From Pseudomonadota bacterium (GTDB lineage: Bacteria > Campylobacterota > Campylobacteria > Campylobacterales > Sulfurospirillaceae), in NCBI GenBank assembly GCA_017860615.1, contig JAGDMU010000005.1, positions 248,001 to 312,000 on the forward strand: a stretch of 64,000 nucleotides of DNA, read 5' to 3'. How positions within the stretch are numbered: position 1 is the stretch's first letter; the number at the start of each line of letters is the position of its first letter. This document shows, piece after piece, positions 46,238 to 56,100 of the stretch. Below the pieces are notes generated by a model that saw only the letters and a program-made list of their open reading frames with translations, did not search any database and had not been told where the DNA came from. Position numbers and translations under genes: made by a program.

Positions 46238-47167
46238 ATGACCATCGCCATCTCCATCTTGTCCATTTACGCCTTTATTTTGCTTGGATTTATGGCAAAG
46301 AGAATGCTCAAAGAGGAGATGAATGAAAAAGGGATGATTCTTCTCTCCATCTACTTCCTACAACCGATGCTCTCGTTTTGGGGGCTATCTAGCAAACCTA
46401 TTGATTTTTCACTTTTACAAGCACCTTTTTGGTATGTATGTATTTCTCTCATTTGTGTACTTATCAGCTCCGTAATTGCCTTTATCTTCTTTAAAGAGGA
46501 CATAAAAGAAAAATCGATCATCACGATCTGTGTCATCATTGGCAATACGGGTAATCTTGGTATTCCTTTAGGTATCGCACTCTTTGGAGATGCTTCTATC
46601 ATATACATGAGCATGATCAATATCACCAATGTTTTTATCGTTTATACGTTAGGTGTCTTTTTCTATTCCCGTGGTAACTTTAGCATCAAACAATCGCTCT
46701 TTAACATCGTAAAATTACCTGTGATCTGGTTTGCCTCTTTAGCGCTTTTGATGAATATTTTTGAGATCAAACTTCACCCTGCAATGAAAGTTCCTTTAGA
46801 GATGGGAGCGTACTGTACCATGGTTATTCAATTGGTCATTTTTGGTATGTATCTTTACAACATCAAACTTCGCAGTATCAATTATAAATTGCTTTTACAT
46901 GTCAGTTTTATTAAGTTTTGTATTACACCACTGATTGCGGGCTGGATTCTTTATGGTTTACTCGATTTAGAACCAATGGTAGCAACACTTATCTTCATTG
47001 AGCTTATTGTGCCGCTAGCCGTCACCAATGTCAATTTAGCCGCCTTGTATGAATGTAAACCCTTAGATGTGACGGTATTGGTCTTTTTTACCTCGTTGGT
47101 CTTTATCCCTTTCTTTATTTTGATTAGCAACCTTTTAAACTATCTGCACATCGTGAGTATGCCATGA
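46238..47167 (+). CDS. AEC-family transporter (copy 2)
   Basis: A 309-residue paralogue of the gene at 40600-41526. It shares long identical blocks (SFWGLSSKPIDF against SFWGLSTKPMSL; GNTGNLGIPLGIALFG; ELIVPLAVTNVNLAALYECKP) and the same segment number. The two copies lie about 5 kb apart in the same orientation, with different neighbours. This copy is in an apparent operon after fliO and before a small hypothetical gene (four-base overlap). No local regulator is visible. Substrate unknown. Confidence 0.85.
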   Translation: MTIAISILSIYAFILLGFMAKRMLKEEMNEKGMILLSIYFLQPMLSFWGLSSKPIDFSLLQAPFWYVCISLICVLISSVIAFIFFKEDIKEKSIITICVIIGNTGNLGIPLGIALFGDASIIYMSMINITNVFIVYTLGVFFYSRGNFSIKQSLFNIVKLPVIWFASLALLMNIFEIKLHPAMKVPLEMGAYCTMVIQLVIFGMYLYNIKLRSINYKLLLHVSFIKFCITPLIAGWILYGLLDLEPMVATLIFIELIVPLAVTNVNLAALYECKPLDVTVLVFFTSLVFIPFFILISNLLNYLHIVSMP

Positions 47168-47526
47168 ATATCAATGATAAAGACGCTAGAGTCAAATACA
47201 TCAGAGCCTTAGAGCGCTTTTTAGGCAGTTGTGTCAGTGCACTTAAAAATGAAAACTTTGACTTTGCACTCTTTGTCAAACGTGCCGAAAAAGGGCTTAA
47301 AACTTTAAAGAAAGTAGACCCTATCAGACTTGATTCGACCTATACCAATGGACTGCAAAATTATGCCACTCTCGTTTCAAATAGCATTGCAAACCTAGAA
47401 GGTGTAGACATTGAAGAGACACACAAACGCCTCTTAAAAGAGGCTAATTTGTTAGAGAAAGAGAAATATCGGGGAAGTTATAAAAAAGATAAGCATAAAG
47501 CACAAGGCTTTAATGACGGTTATTGA
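47164..47526 (+). CDS. Hypothetical helical protein
   Basis: A 120-residue soluble protein starting MNINDKDARVKYIRALERFLG, mainly helical and basic, ending in a Lys-rich tail (YRGSYKKDKHKAQGFNDGY). The ATG overlaps the transporter stop (ATGA). I do not recognise a domain. The 3' end overlaps the convergent dihydrouridine synthase gene by seven bases. It may be a conserved epsilonproteobacterial protein of unknown function. Confidence 0.7.
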   Translation: MNINDKDARVKYIRALERFLGSCVSALKNENFDFALFVKRAEKGLKTLKKVDPIRLDSTYTNGLQNYATLVSNSIANLEGVDIEETHKRLLKEANLLEKEKYRGSYKKDKHKAQGFNDGY

Positions 47527-48458
47527 GCGAAAAAAGTAGCGATCGTTTCTCGCATAAGCGCATCATCTTCGATACGGTTTATTTTGTCTCTAAACTCAGA
47601 AGCTTCACGAAACCCTTTCGAATAGGTATGCAAATGCTTACGAAAAATGGAGTGCCCTTTTTCTCCATAAAAATCCACCATAGCATCGAAGTGTTCTAGG
47701 ACAATTTCTAAAATCTTTGTTTTTTCAACGTGTACCAGCTCATTTTGAATTTGATAAAAAATCCACGGATTGCCCACAGCACCTCGCCCTATCATCAAGT
47801 TCTTACAGCCTGTTACCTCTTTAACATGCAATGCTTTTTCATAGCTGGTAATGTCGCCATTGGCAATGAGAGGAATGCTTACAGCCTCACGTGCCCTTGC
47901 GATAGCTTGGTAGTCCACTTCTGCTTTATACGCTCCTGCACGCGTTCGCCCGTGCATACTCATAAAATCCACACCTGCACTTTCACACGCTTTAGCGATC
48001 TCTTCAGGAATTTTAGTGGTAAAACCAAGGCGTACTTTGGCACTGGTATAGCGTTTGTTGGAATACTTTTTAATGGTCTCAATAATCTTTTGCATATGCG
48101 GAAGATTAAGAAGCAAGGATGAGCCTGCTTCTTGCGAGATAATCTTAGGTACAGGACAACCACAATTAAGATCGATCCCATCAATGCCCTCAATATCATT
48201 GAGAACCAAAACAGCCTCTTTGATGGAGTCTAGGTCTGATCCTGCAATTTGAACGATGTAGGGCGTCTCTAAAGGGGATTTGGTAAGCATCTTAAAGGTT
48301 TTCTCAGAGCGGTAACGTAAAGCATTCGCACTGATCATCTCAGAAAAGGTAACATCCGCACCAAACTTTTTAACAACAGAACGAAAAGGGAGGTCCGTAA
48401 AGCCAGCAAGGGGAGCGAGCGCTAAAATGCCTCGCTCAAAGTCTATTTCGTGAATCAT
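47520..48458 (-). CDS. dus: tRNA-dihydrouridine synthase
   Basis: An FMN enzyme that reduces specific tRNA uridines, 312 residues. The family motifs are in place: LAPLAGFTDLPFRSVVKKFGAD at the N-terminus, the catalytic Cys in IDLNCGCPVPKI (about residue 103), MSMHGRTRAG and LMIGRGAVGNPWIF. It is most like the DusB branch. It overlaps the preceding membrane-protein gene by four bases. The gene order dus, membrane protein, dksA-like, rlmH, accD, suhB is the one I recall from C. jejuni. Confidence 0.92.
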   Translation of the reverse strand: MIHEIDFERGILALAPLAGFTDLPFRSVVKKFGADVTFSEMISANALRYRSEKTFKMLTKSPLETPYIVQIAGSDLDSIKEAVLVLNDIEGIDGIDLNCGCPVPKIISQEAGSSLLLNLPHMQKIIETIKKYSNKRYTSAKVRLGFTTKIPEEIAKACESAGVDFMSMHGRTRAGAYKAEVDYQAIARAREAVSIPLIANGDITSYEKALHVKEVTGCKNLMIGRGAVGNPWIFYQIQNELVHVEKTKILEIVLEHFDAMVDFYGEKGHSIFRKHLHTYSKGFREASEFRDKINRIEDDALMRETIATFFAQ

Positions 48459-49465
48459 AAACGCAAAAATTTGTCGATATCGATACTTTTACCATGGTCT
48501 CTAAGGAACATAATGGTTTTAAACTTGACAAAATCTTCAGGATCGGAGTTGAGTAATAGTTCACGAATTTTATCGATCATTTGAAGGTCGTAAAGGACAT
48601 AGAGGTACGCGTCAGCGGCGACATTACCTTTTGAGTTATAGAGTTTTTCAAACAGTGCAATGAGTGCATCTGGGCTGAGTTTAATTTTAATTTCACGTGC
48701 AAGTTCAAGATAATCTGCACGATCTGCATTGAATTGCTCTAAGATATCTTCAATGGATTTGATATCCATATCAAAACTATCATCCGCATCCAAGTAACGT
48801 TCCATCATGCGGCGGAACGTGCGTTTATCTTGAGGAAAGTCATAACGTTTAATTTCATTGAAACTTGCAAAATCAAGTAGTGCATCATACGCTTTAAGGC
48901 AGAGTTCGCTTTCAAGTTCTTTACAGTTTTTAAGCACCTCAAGTGCAAAGCGAGGCTCTATTTTAAGGCGATTGATACTGTTTTGAATCACAAGAGGATT
49001 TGTTTTAGCCAATCTATATTTTTTGAGATCTTCATAGTTTCCATTCGCAACGCTCACAGCAACAGCACACGCATTCGCGACATCTTCTTCAATAAACGAT
49101 GTTGGCAATGTTGCATCAAAACGCATACTTTGAAGCACCTTACCTGCAAATTTAAAACCATCTGTTTTATAAGAAGTGGTTACCTCTTCTCCTAAAATAC
49201 GGTTTTTAGCAGCTTCTTGAAACAGTTCAATATCTTTTTTCAAAGCTCTTTTGTATAAGAAATCTTTGAAGTTATAAAATACTAAATGCCCGATGGAAGC
49301 TATCGCCAATAGTAAAACAGGAACAACCATCCAAAACGCTATAGGAAGGGTCAATGAGAGACCAAACAATTCAAGTGTATAACTCTCGCCGTTAAAACTA
49401 TAAACATACAGTCCAATGGCTAACATATAAATTAGTGTTACAATGATATAGCGTTTGATTCCCAT
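48455..49465 (-). CDS. Conserved membrane protein with helical cytoplasmic domain
   Basis: A 336-residue protein with two membrane segments near the N-terminus (about 6-23 and 38-62), then about 270 mostly helical, charged residues, some with TPR- or HEAT-like character (KNCKELESELCLKAYDALLDFASF). No enzymatic motif is visible. It is conserved in position between dus and the dksA-like gene, as I recall from Campylobacter, where it is also uncharacterised. It overlaps dus by four bases (ATGA) and is 13 bases from the DksA-like gene. Confidence 0.75.
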   Translation of the reverse strand: MGIKRYIIVTLIYMLAIGLYVYSFNGESYTLELFGLSLTLPIAFWMVVPVLLLAIASIGHLVFYNFKDFLYKRALKKDIELFQEAAKNRILGEEVTTSYKTDGFKFAGKVLQSMRFDATLPTSFIEEDVANACAVAVSVANGNYEDLKKYRLAKTNPLVIQNSINRLKIEPRFALEVLKNCKELESELCLKAYDALLDFASFNEIKRYDFPQDKRTFRRMMERYLDADDSFDMDIKSIEDILEQFNADRADYLELAREIKIKLSPDALIALFEKLYNSKGNVAADAYLYVLYDLQMIDKIRELLLNSDPEDFVKFKTIMFLRDHGKSIDIDKFLRL

Positions 49466-49478
49466 TTGGTTGTCCTAC

Positions 49479-49838
49479 CTACTTATTTTTTGCTGATTTT
49501 TCAATGATCTCACGGCACACAATACAATATCTTGCATGTGGCTTTACTTTGAGGCGTTGAAAACCTATCTCTTCTTCACACATCTCACAAATACCATAAC
49601 TACCGTTTCTGATCTTGTTGATAGCAAACTCAATTTCATTGAGTTCTTTCATCTGTTGTGCACTAATAGCCTGCTCAATCATACGATCGGTACTTATAGA
49701 AGCGTGGTCTGCCTCATCACCGACATCGGTATCTTTAAGGTCTTCGATTTCTCGCATCGAGTCTTCGATATTTTTTTTGATTTGGACTCTTCTCTCTTTG
49801 AGAATGTCCTCAAAATGCTTTAATTCGTGCTCTCTCAT
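49479..49838 (-). CDS. dksA: DksA/TraR-family zinc-finger protein
   Basis: A 119-residue protein with an N-terminal coiled coil (about 1-70, containing DVGDEADHAS, whose acidic residues match the DksA coiled-coil tip) and a C-terminal C4 zinc finger CEMCEEEIGFQRLKVKPHARYCIVC (both CxxC pairs intact). DksA binds the RNA polymerase secondary channel and mediates the stringent response with ppGpp. The C. jejuni homologue in the same position has been described as DksA-like. It precedes the conserved membrane protein gene. Confidence 0.88.
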   Translation of the reverse strand: MREHELKHFEDILKERRVQIKKNIEDSMREIEDLKDTDVGDEADHASISTDRMIEQAISAQQMKELNEIEFAINKIRNGSYGICEMCEEEIGFQRLKVKPHARYCIVCREIIEKSAKNK

Positions 49839-49891
49839 CCTTTGTTTCCTTTACAAAAAATTGACCTAAAATTGCCCTGCATTATAATCAA

Positions 49892-50347
49892 CTATTTATG
49901 ATAGGGATGGTTGTTTTTTATACACAATCCCCGATAAATCTGCTCAAATAAAACCACCTTAGCGATTTTGTGCGCATATGTTAATCTACTTAAACTTATA
50001 ATCTTTTGAGTTTTACCTAAAAAGAGCTCATCAAACCCAAAAGCACCGCCAATAAAAAAATTAATACTCACATCTTGGTCAAAAAGCGCGCTAAATTGCT
50101 CACTGCTTAATTGTTCACCTTGAACATCTAAGGCTACATTGTACCCTTTTAAATGAGGTTCATAGGCTTTTGTATAAGAAGCACGCGCCTCTTTTTCACC
50201 AATCATTTGTGCTGAGGCAATCTGTTTATTAAAGATCTTGATCTCTTCGACTTTTGCGAAGCGAGAGATCATTTTGGTGTATTCGTTTGCGATAGCCTCA
50301 AGTGACTTATCGCTACTTTTTTCGATCGTAAAGACCTTTACATTCAT
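49892..50347 (-). CDS. rlmH: 23S rRNA pseudouridine-1915 N3-methyltransferase
   Basis: A 151-residue SPOUT methyltransferase. The trefoil-knot SAM-binding features are visible: NFFIGGAFGFDE (about 105) and the C-terminal ISLSRLTYAHKIAKVVLFEQIYRGLCI, ending HPYHK, the characteristic RlmH tail. It overlaps accD by four bases and leads towards the dksA-like gene in the same leftward group. Confidence 0.95.
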   Translation of the reverse strand: MNVKVFTIEKSSDKSLEAIANEYTKMISRFAKVEEIKIFNKQIASAQMIGEKEARASYTKAYEPHLKGYNVALDVQGEQLSSEQFSALFDQDVSINFFIGGAFGFDELFLGKTQKIISLSRLTYAHKIAKVVLFEQIYRGLCIKNNHPYHK

Positions 50348-51183
50348 GCTTTGAGTCTTAACTCAAATGCATCATTCTTGCAATTCTCACCCAAAAGCTT
50401 CAATAAATCGGCAACGACTTTTTTCATATCGGTACGTGTAACGATCATATCAATTAAACCATGTTCCAACAAAAACTCTGCTTTTTGGAATCCTTCTGGT
50501 AAATCGGCACCAATGGTCTGTTTAATAACCCTCTGCCCTGCAAATCCTACAAGAGCACCAGGTTCTGCCATGATGATATCACCCAAGAAAGCAAACGATG
50601 CACTGACCCCGCCCATGGTTGGATCGGTAAGAATAGAAATATAAGGTAATTTTGCTTCTGCTAGCTTTGCAAGAGCCGCTGATGTTTTAGACATTTGAAG
50701 CAAAGAGAACGTACTTTCTTGCATACGAGCACCACCGCTGGCACTTACAATAATTAAGCCCTCTTTATTGGCCATAGCACGATTAATAGCACGTACAATC
50801 TTTTCACCCTCAACAGAACCTAAACTTCCGCCCATAAAGGCAAAGTCAAAGACAACTATTTGGGCATTTACACCATCAATACTGCATGAACCACAAACCA
50901 CAGAAGAGTTTTTGCCTGTTTTTTCTTGCGCCTCTTCAATACGTTTCTTATAGGATTTTTTATCCACAAATTTCAGGGGATCAATTGGTATTAAATTGGT
51001 ATCAAACTCAATAAAACTTCCCTCATCAGAAAGCTGTTCAATGCGTTGCTTCGCAGAGATACGCATATGGAAACCACATTTAGGGCAGACATTGAAACGT
51101 TGTTCGATCTCTTTGTAATACATTAAAGATTGACACGCACTGCACTTAACCCAGTGGCTTGGAGCTTCAAACATCGTGTGCAT
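50344..51183 (-). CDS. accD: Acetyl-CoA carboxylase carboxyltransferase beta subunit
   Basis: It transfers CO2 from carboxybiotin to acetyl-CoA, the first step of fatty acid synthesis. The zinc ribbon CSACQSLMYYKEIEQRFNVCPKC and the crotonase-like core (SASGGARMQES, DPTMGGVSASFA, FAGQRVIKQT) are intact. The N-terminus is odd: the frame is open back to 51279 inside suhB, but the family-like sequence begins only at FEAPSHWVKC. Candidate starts are ATG at 51183 or 51174, both within the suhB coding end and without a ribosome site. This fits a deletion that removed the native accD start together with the end of suhB. Confidence 0.88.
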   Translation of the reverse strand: MHTMFEAPSHWVKCSACQSLMYYKEIEQRFNVCPKCGFHMRISAKQRIEQLSDEGSFIEFDTNLIPIDPLKFVDKKSYKKRIEEAQEKTGKNSSVVCGSCSIDGVNAQIVVFDFAFMGGSLGSVEGEKIVRAINRAMANKEGLIIVSASGGARMQESTFSLLQMSKTSAALAKLAEAKLPYISILTDPTMGGVSASFAFLGDIIMAEPGALVGFAGQRVIKQTIGADLPEGFQKAEFLLEHGLIDMIVTRTDMKKVVADLLKLLGENCKNDAFELRLKA

Positions 51184-51754
51184 AGGCAAGAGAGAGGGCA
51201 AAAGCACCAGGAGAGCGGTATTTAATTTTGGCATTTTGTAGTTTAATATGCGCATGTTTTGAACAATATGACCGCTCAAAAATTCCTACCTTTGAGAAAG
51301 GGTTGCACACAACCGCAACAGAGTTATTTTCTCCAATTTTACTGTGGCGTAAACCTTTTTCATCTTTGATAAAAACATCACCATTGGCAAGATTGGTAAT
51401 GATTGCTTTGGTGCATACGTCATTTTCAAAATAAGCAATGGAAGTTCCATAGTAAGGAAGGTGGGAAAGAAGATTATCACTACCATCAATAGGATCAAGA
51501 ATAATACGTGCTTGAAGGTTGGGGCTTGGGATCACCCCACTCTCTTCAGAAAGAATTTCGCCAAAAGGCAAGAGATATTTTATAAAAATTTGCTCCGCCT
51601 CAAGATCAATGCCAGCACTATGATCGCCTCCAGCACCAATGTCGAAGGAATGGTGATGTGAATCCTCCAATCCTTTGACATGCAAAAGCTCAAATATCTC
51701 AAGATTTGCCCTGAGTGCGGCTTCTATAAAACTCACACGTAACTCATTATCCAA
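51167..51754 (-). pseudogene. suhB: Inositol monophosphatase family protein, C-terminally truncated
   Basis: 195 residues against about 250 in the family. The metal-binding motifs of the first domain are present: GDHSAGIDLEAEQIF, LSEESG and DPIDGSDN. The frame ends right after RSPGAFALSLAYAHDV, where family members continue with about 60 more residues, including the third metal-binding motif (D-x-A-G). The stop overlaps the accD N-terminus, and no leftover C-terminal coding sequence is visible in any frame. The enzyme is probably inactive if the sequence is right. The start is TTG at 51754 or GTG at 51736, overlapping gltD slightly. Confidence 0.7.
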
Positions 51755-53129
51755 GCAATTTTTTAATAATGTTAAGCGCGGCTTCTTTACCCTCTTTTGC
51801 AGCCGTTACCACAAGGTCAGAGCCTCGTTTACAATCTCCGCCTGCATACACACCCGATTTGGTTGTTTGGTATTCATGGTTGACAACGATACAGCCTGAT
51901 TTATTGACCTCAATGCCATTTTCCGCTAAGAAAGTTGGAACAGTGGGTGTAAAACCAAGTGCAAAAATGATGACATCAGCATCCACTCTAAAATCACCAC
52001 CTTTAACAATCTCTACGCATTGACGGCAACTGGCATCTTTTGCACCTAAAATCGTTTTGTGCATATCGATACCAATAACCTGACCTTCAGAGTTCACTAA
52101 AATCTCTTTAGGAGTTACGTTATAGACAAACTCTGCACCCTCTTCAATCGCATTTTTAAACTCTTTTTTAGAGCCTGGCATATTGTATTTATCGCGTCTG
52201 TAAAGACAGGTGACACTTTTAGCCCCTTCACGAATGGATGTTCTAAGACAATCCATCGCGGTGTCACCACCACCGATAACCACAACATTTTTATTTTTTA
52301 CTTCAAATTTTTTATCGTAGCTCTCACTGAAAAGTTTTTTCTGGATAGAACGTAGAAAATCAATCGCCATAAAAACACCTTGCGCGTTTTCATTGGCAAC
52401 GTTTGCTTTACGTGGGCTCTCTGCCCCAATGCTTAAGAAGAGTGCATCGTGGCTATGTGCGATCTCATCAAAGCTCACATCTTTGCCAACATTCGTATTG
52501 ACATGCAGATCCATTCCCGCTTCTTGAAGCCATCTGACACGGCGGGCAACCACATCTTTATCGAGTTTGAAACCTGGGATTCCATACGTTAAAAGACCAC
52601 CTGCTTTGTTTTGCCTGTCATACATGCTAACTGCAATACCTGCACGTAAAAGATAGGTTGCACAGGCAAGCCCCGCAGGACCTGCGCCAATAACGGCCAC
52701 TTTTTTCTTGGTTGTGATGCCAGGAAAAGCGGGTTTGAGTCCTTTTTTAAAGCCCTCTTCGGAGATAAACGTTTCAATCGCACCAATGGTAATCGCACCA
52801 TGTCCATCATTGAGTGTACAATCACCCTCACAAAGGCGATCTTGAGGGCAAATGCGTCCTGTGATTTCAGGATATGGATTGCTCTCATTGGAAAGATTAA
52901 ACGCAAGCTCTCGCTTCATAGCACTGGTAGCTTTAAGCCAAAAAGGAATGTAATTATGCAAAGGGCATTTACTATGGCAAAAAGGATCACCACATTGAAT
53001 ACAACGATCGGCTTGAGAAGATGCATCTTCTTTACTAAAAATTTCGTAAATCTCTTTAAAATCTTTAACTCTATCGCCAGTTGAGCGCTTTCTTGGCTCA
53101 TATCTCTCTTCATTGACAAAATTTTGCAT
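51747..53129 (-). CDS. gltD: Glutamate synthase small subunit
   Basis: NADPH-oxidising subunit of glutamate synthase, 460 residues. The N-terminal domain has the Cys ligands of its iron-sulfur clusters (CIQCGDPFCHSKCPLHN, then CPQDRLCEGDC). FAD- and NADPH-binding loops follow: VIGAGPAGLACA, VIGGGDTAMDC and the C-terminal GVYAGGDCKRG. It passes electrons to the large subunit encoded directly upstream (gap of one base, AAGGAG before the ATG). Confidence 0.95.
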   Translation of the reverse strand: MQNFVNEERYEPRKRSTGDRVKDFKEIYEIFSKEDASSQADRCIQCGDPFCHSKCPLHNYIPFWLKATSAMKRELAFNLSNESNPYPEITGRICPQDRLCEGDCTLNDGHGAITIGAIETFISEEGFKKGLKPAFPGITTKKKVAVIGAGPAGLACATYLLRAGIAVSMYDRQNKAGGLLTYGIPGFKLDKDVVARRVRWLQEAGMDLHVNTNVGKDVSFDEIAHSHDALFLSIGAESPRKANVANENAQGVFMAIDFLRSIQKKLFSESYDKKFEVKNKNVVVIGGGDTAMDCLRTSIREGAKSVTCLYRRDKYNMPGSKKEFKNAIEEGAEFVYNVTPKEILVNSEGQVIGIDMHKTILGAKDASCRQCVEIVKGGDFRVDADVIIFALGFTPTVPTFLAENGIEVNKSGCIVVNHEYQTTKSGVYAGGDCKRGSDLVVTAAKEGKEAALNIIKKLLG

Positions 53130-53130
53130 C

Positions 53131-56100
53131 TTAGTCTCCTTGCTCTGGATTGAGTGGCACCTTCGTCATATCTTTAGGTCGCACTATCCAAAAATCTCTT
53201 ACCGCATGGCGGAAATTCTCTAAAATTTGTGTCGCTTTAAAGCTTGCTGTCTCATTAATATGGGTTCGTAAAAGTCGTTTTAAGAAGTGACGTGCTTCAT
53301 CCATATCATCGGTGTCAATACGCTCTGCAATAACCAATTCTTGGTTGAGTTTATCGATAAAATCACGTGTTTCATCATACACAAATGCCACACCACCTGT
53401 CATACCAGCACCAAAGTTAACACCTGTATTTCCAAGGATCGCAACCACACCGCCAGTCATGTATTCACATGCATGATCTCCCGTTCCTTCAACGACAGCC
53501 GTAGCACCAGAATTTCTGACACAGAAACGTTCCCCAACATTACCAGCAACGTAAAGCTTACCACCCGTCGCACCATACAAACACGTATTACCAGCACATG
53601 AATAATCTCGTCCTTGGTGTTTTGGAGCAATAACAATTTTACCGCCATTCATACCTTTACCAACATAGTCGTTCGCTGTACCTTTAAGGTTAATCGTAAT
53701 GCCATTTGCAAGGAATGCACCCAGTGATTGACCTGCTACGCCATTGAGTCTAAAGATGATGCTATCATCTTTGAGCCCTTTGTTACCATAAAATTTTGCA
53801 ATCTCACCACTGATGAGTGTTCCAAAACTTCGGTTAGTATTGCAAATACTTTTGTGCAATACAATTTTTTCATCTGGATTTTCGATCACTTTATAGATGT
53901 CTTTTAAAATCTCTTTTTCAAACTCATTTTTATCAAAAGGATCATTTGACTTACCATTGTGCGTATCAGGACCTTCTAATCGCATCAGTACGGATGAGAA
54001 ATCAAATTTTTTCGCAAATGCATCATCAATGACGCTTAGAAGATCACTGCGTCCAATAATCTCTTCCATATGCGTGTACCCAAGATATGCAAGAATTTCT
54101 CTTACATCTTCCGCTAAAAGAGTAAAGAAGTTGATGAGTTTATCCACCGTTCCTACAAAATGCTCTCTAAGCTTCTCATCTTGTGTTGCCACACCCACGG
54201 AACAGCGGTTTAAGTGACATACACGAAGTACTTTACAACCGATGATGGTTAAAGAGAGTGTTCCAAACGCATAACTCTCAGCGCCCAGTAAAGCCGCCTT
54301 AATCACATCAAGTCCTGTTTTAAGACCGCCATCGGTTTGAAGATGGACATTGTCTCTTAGGTGATTGGCTTTAAGCGCATTGTGTGCTTCACTTAATCCA
54401 ATTTCCCATGGATTTCCCGCAAATTTGATGGATGTTAAAGGTGCAGCACCCGTACCACCGTCACCGCCAGAGATAATGATCTTATCAGCATACGCTTTAG
54501 CCACACCTGCTGCAATTGTTCCAACTCCTGCGGTTGAAACCAATTTAACGGTAATAATCGCTTCAGGATTGATCTGTTTCATATCAAAAATGAGCTGTGC
54601 CAAATCCTCGATAGAGTAAATATCGTGGTGAGGCGGTGGGGAAATCAGTGTAACACCAGGAATGGTGTAACGTAAACTTGCAATCAGTGGTGTCACTTTA
54701 TGCCCTGGAAGCTGTCCACCCTCACCTGGTTTTGCACCTTGTGCTACTTTGATTTGAATCTCTGTTGCTGAGCGTAAATACTCAGGTGTGACACCAAAAC
54801 GACCCGATGCAATCTGTTTAATACGTGAATTTTTATTGGTTTTGAGACGCTCTGGGGCTTCACCACCCTCACCTGAGTTACTCATACCACCGATCTTATT
54901 CATCGCTTCACCCAGCGCTTCATGTGCTTCTGGAGAGATAGAACCTAGACTCATAGCCGCCGTTGCAAAACGTTTAAAAATCGCTTCTTTTGATTCAACT
55001 TTGTCTAATGCGATTGGCTCACGATCCGATTTGAGTTCAAAGAAGTCACGAATCATCTTAAATCCACGATTGTTCACAAGTTTTGTAAACTCATGGAAAT
55101 CTTTTTTATCTCCCGTAACGGTTGCTTTATGAATCGCATGAATGGCATGTGGATGATAATCATGGTACTCTTGACCATCAATATACTTGTAAAAACCACC
55201 AATTTCAAGTGGGAACAGTTTTTTAGTAATATTCAACTCATACGCATGATGATGATTACGCCCTAAACGCTCTTCAACATCTTCATAACCAAGACCTGGA
55301 ATCAATGAAATCGCACCATCAAAACACTCATGAACCACATCTTTGCCAAGACCAAGTACATCAAATAGTGCAGAGTTTCGATACGAAGCAATGGTTGCGA
55401 TACCCATTTTTGACATCACTTTTAAAAGTCCTTGTCCTAAGGCATGGTTAACATTTTTTAGTTTTGTTTTGATCTCATAAGCACCCATTTCGCTCTTTTT
55501 GCACTCGTCTAAAACAGTTGCATAGAGTAAATAAGGATAGATAGCACTCGCACCAAAACCGACCATACACGCACACGAATGCGTATCAATCGCTTCTCCC
55601 GAAATGGCGACTATGGAAGTCAATGAGCGGACACCCTCATCAAGAAGCACTTGGTTCACGCGACCAATGACCATAATCATCGGCATGGGCTTCAATTTTG
55701 CAGTCATACCTCGATCATCAAGGAATATAATGCGAATACCATCATTTTTAACCGCTTGCGCAATGTCATAGGCTAAATCTTCAAGGCTTCCTTTGAGGTT
55801 ATCTTCAAAAAGTGTTGAAAAATAACGATTTTTATACTCGTCTTTATAACGTGGCTTACTCGGATCTCCAAAAGAGTCTAGTACTTCGTATTTTTCTTGC
55901 ATCAAGATAGGCGAAATCGATTTAATACGCACCGCATGTCCTGGATTTTCTTCCAAGATATTACGAATTTCACCAAAGCTGGTATTTAAACTCATGACTA
56001 CTTTTTCGCGAATCGGGTCAATCGGTGGATTGGTAACTTGTGCAAATTTTTGTTTAAAGTAGTCACTAAAATTGCGCTGTACTTTACTAAAGGCTGCCAT

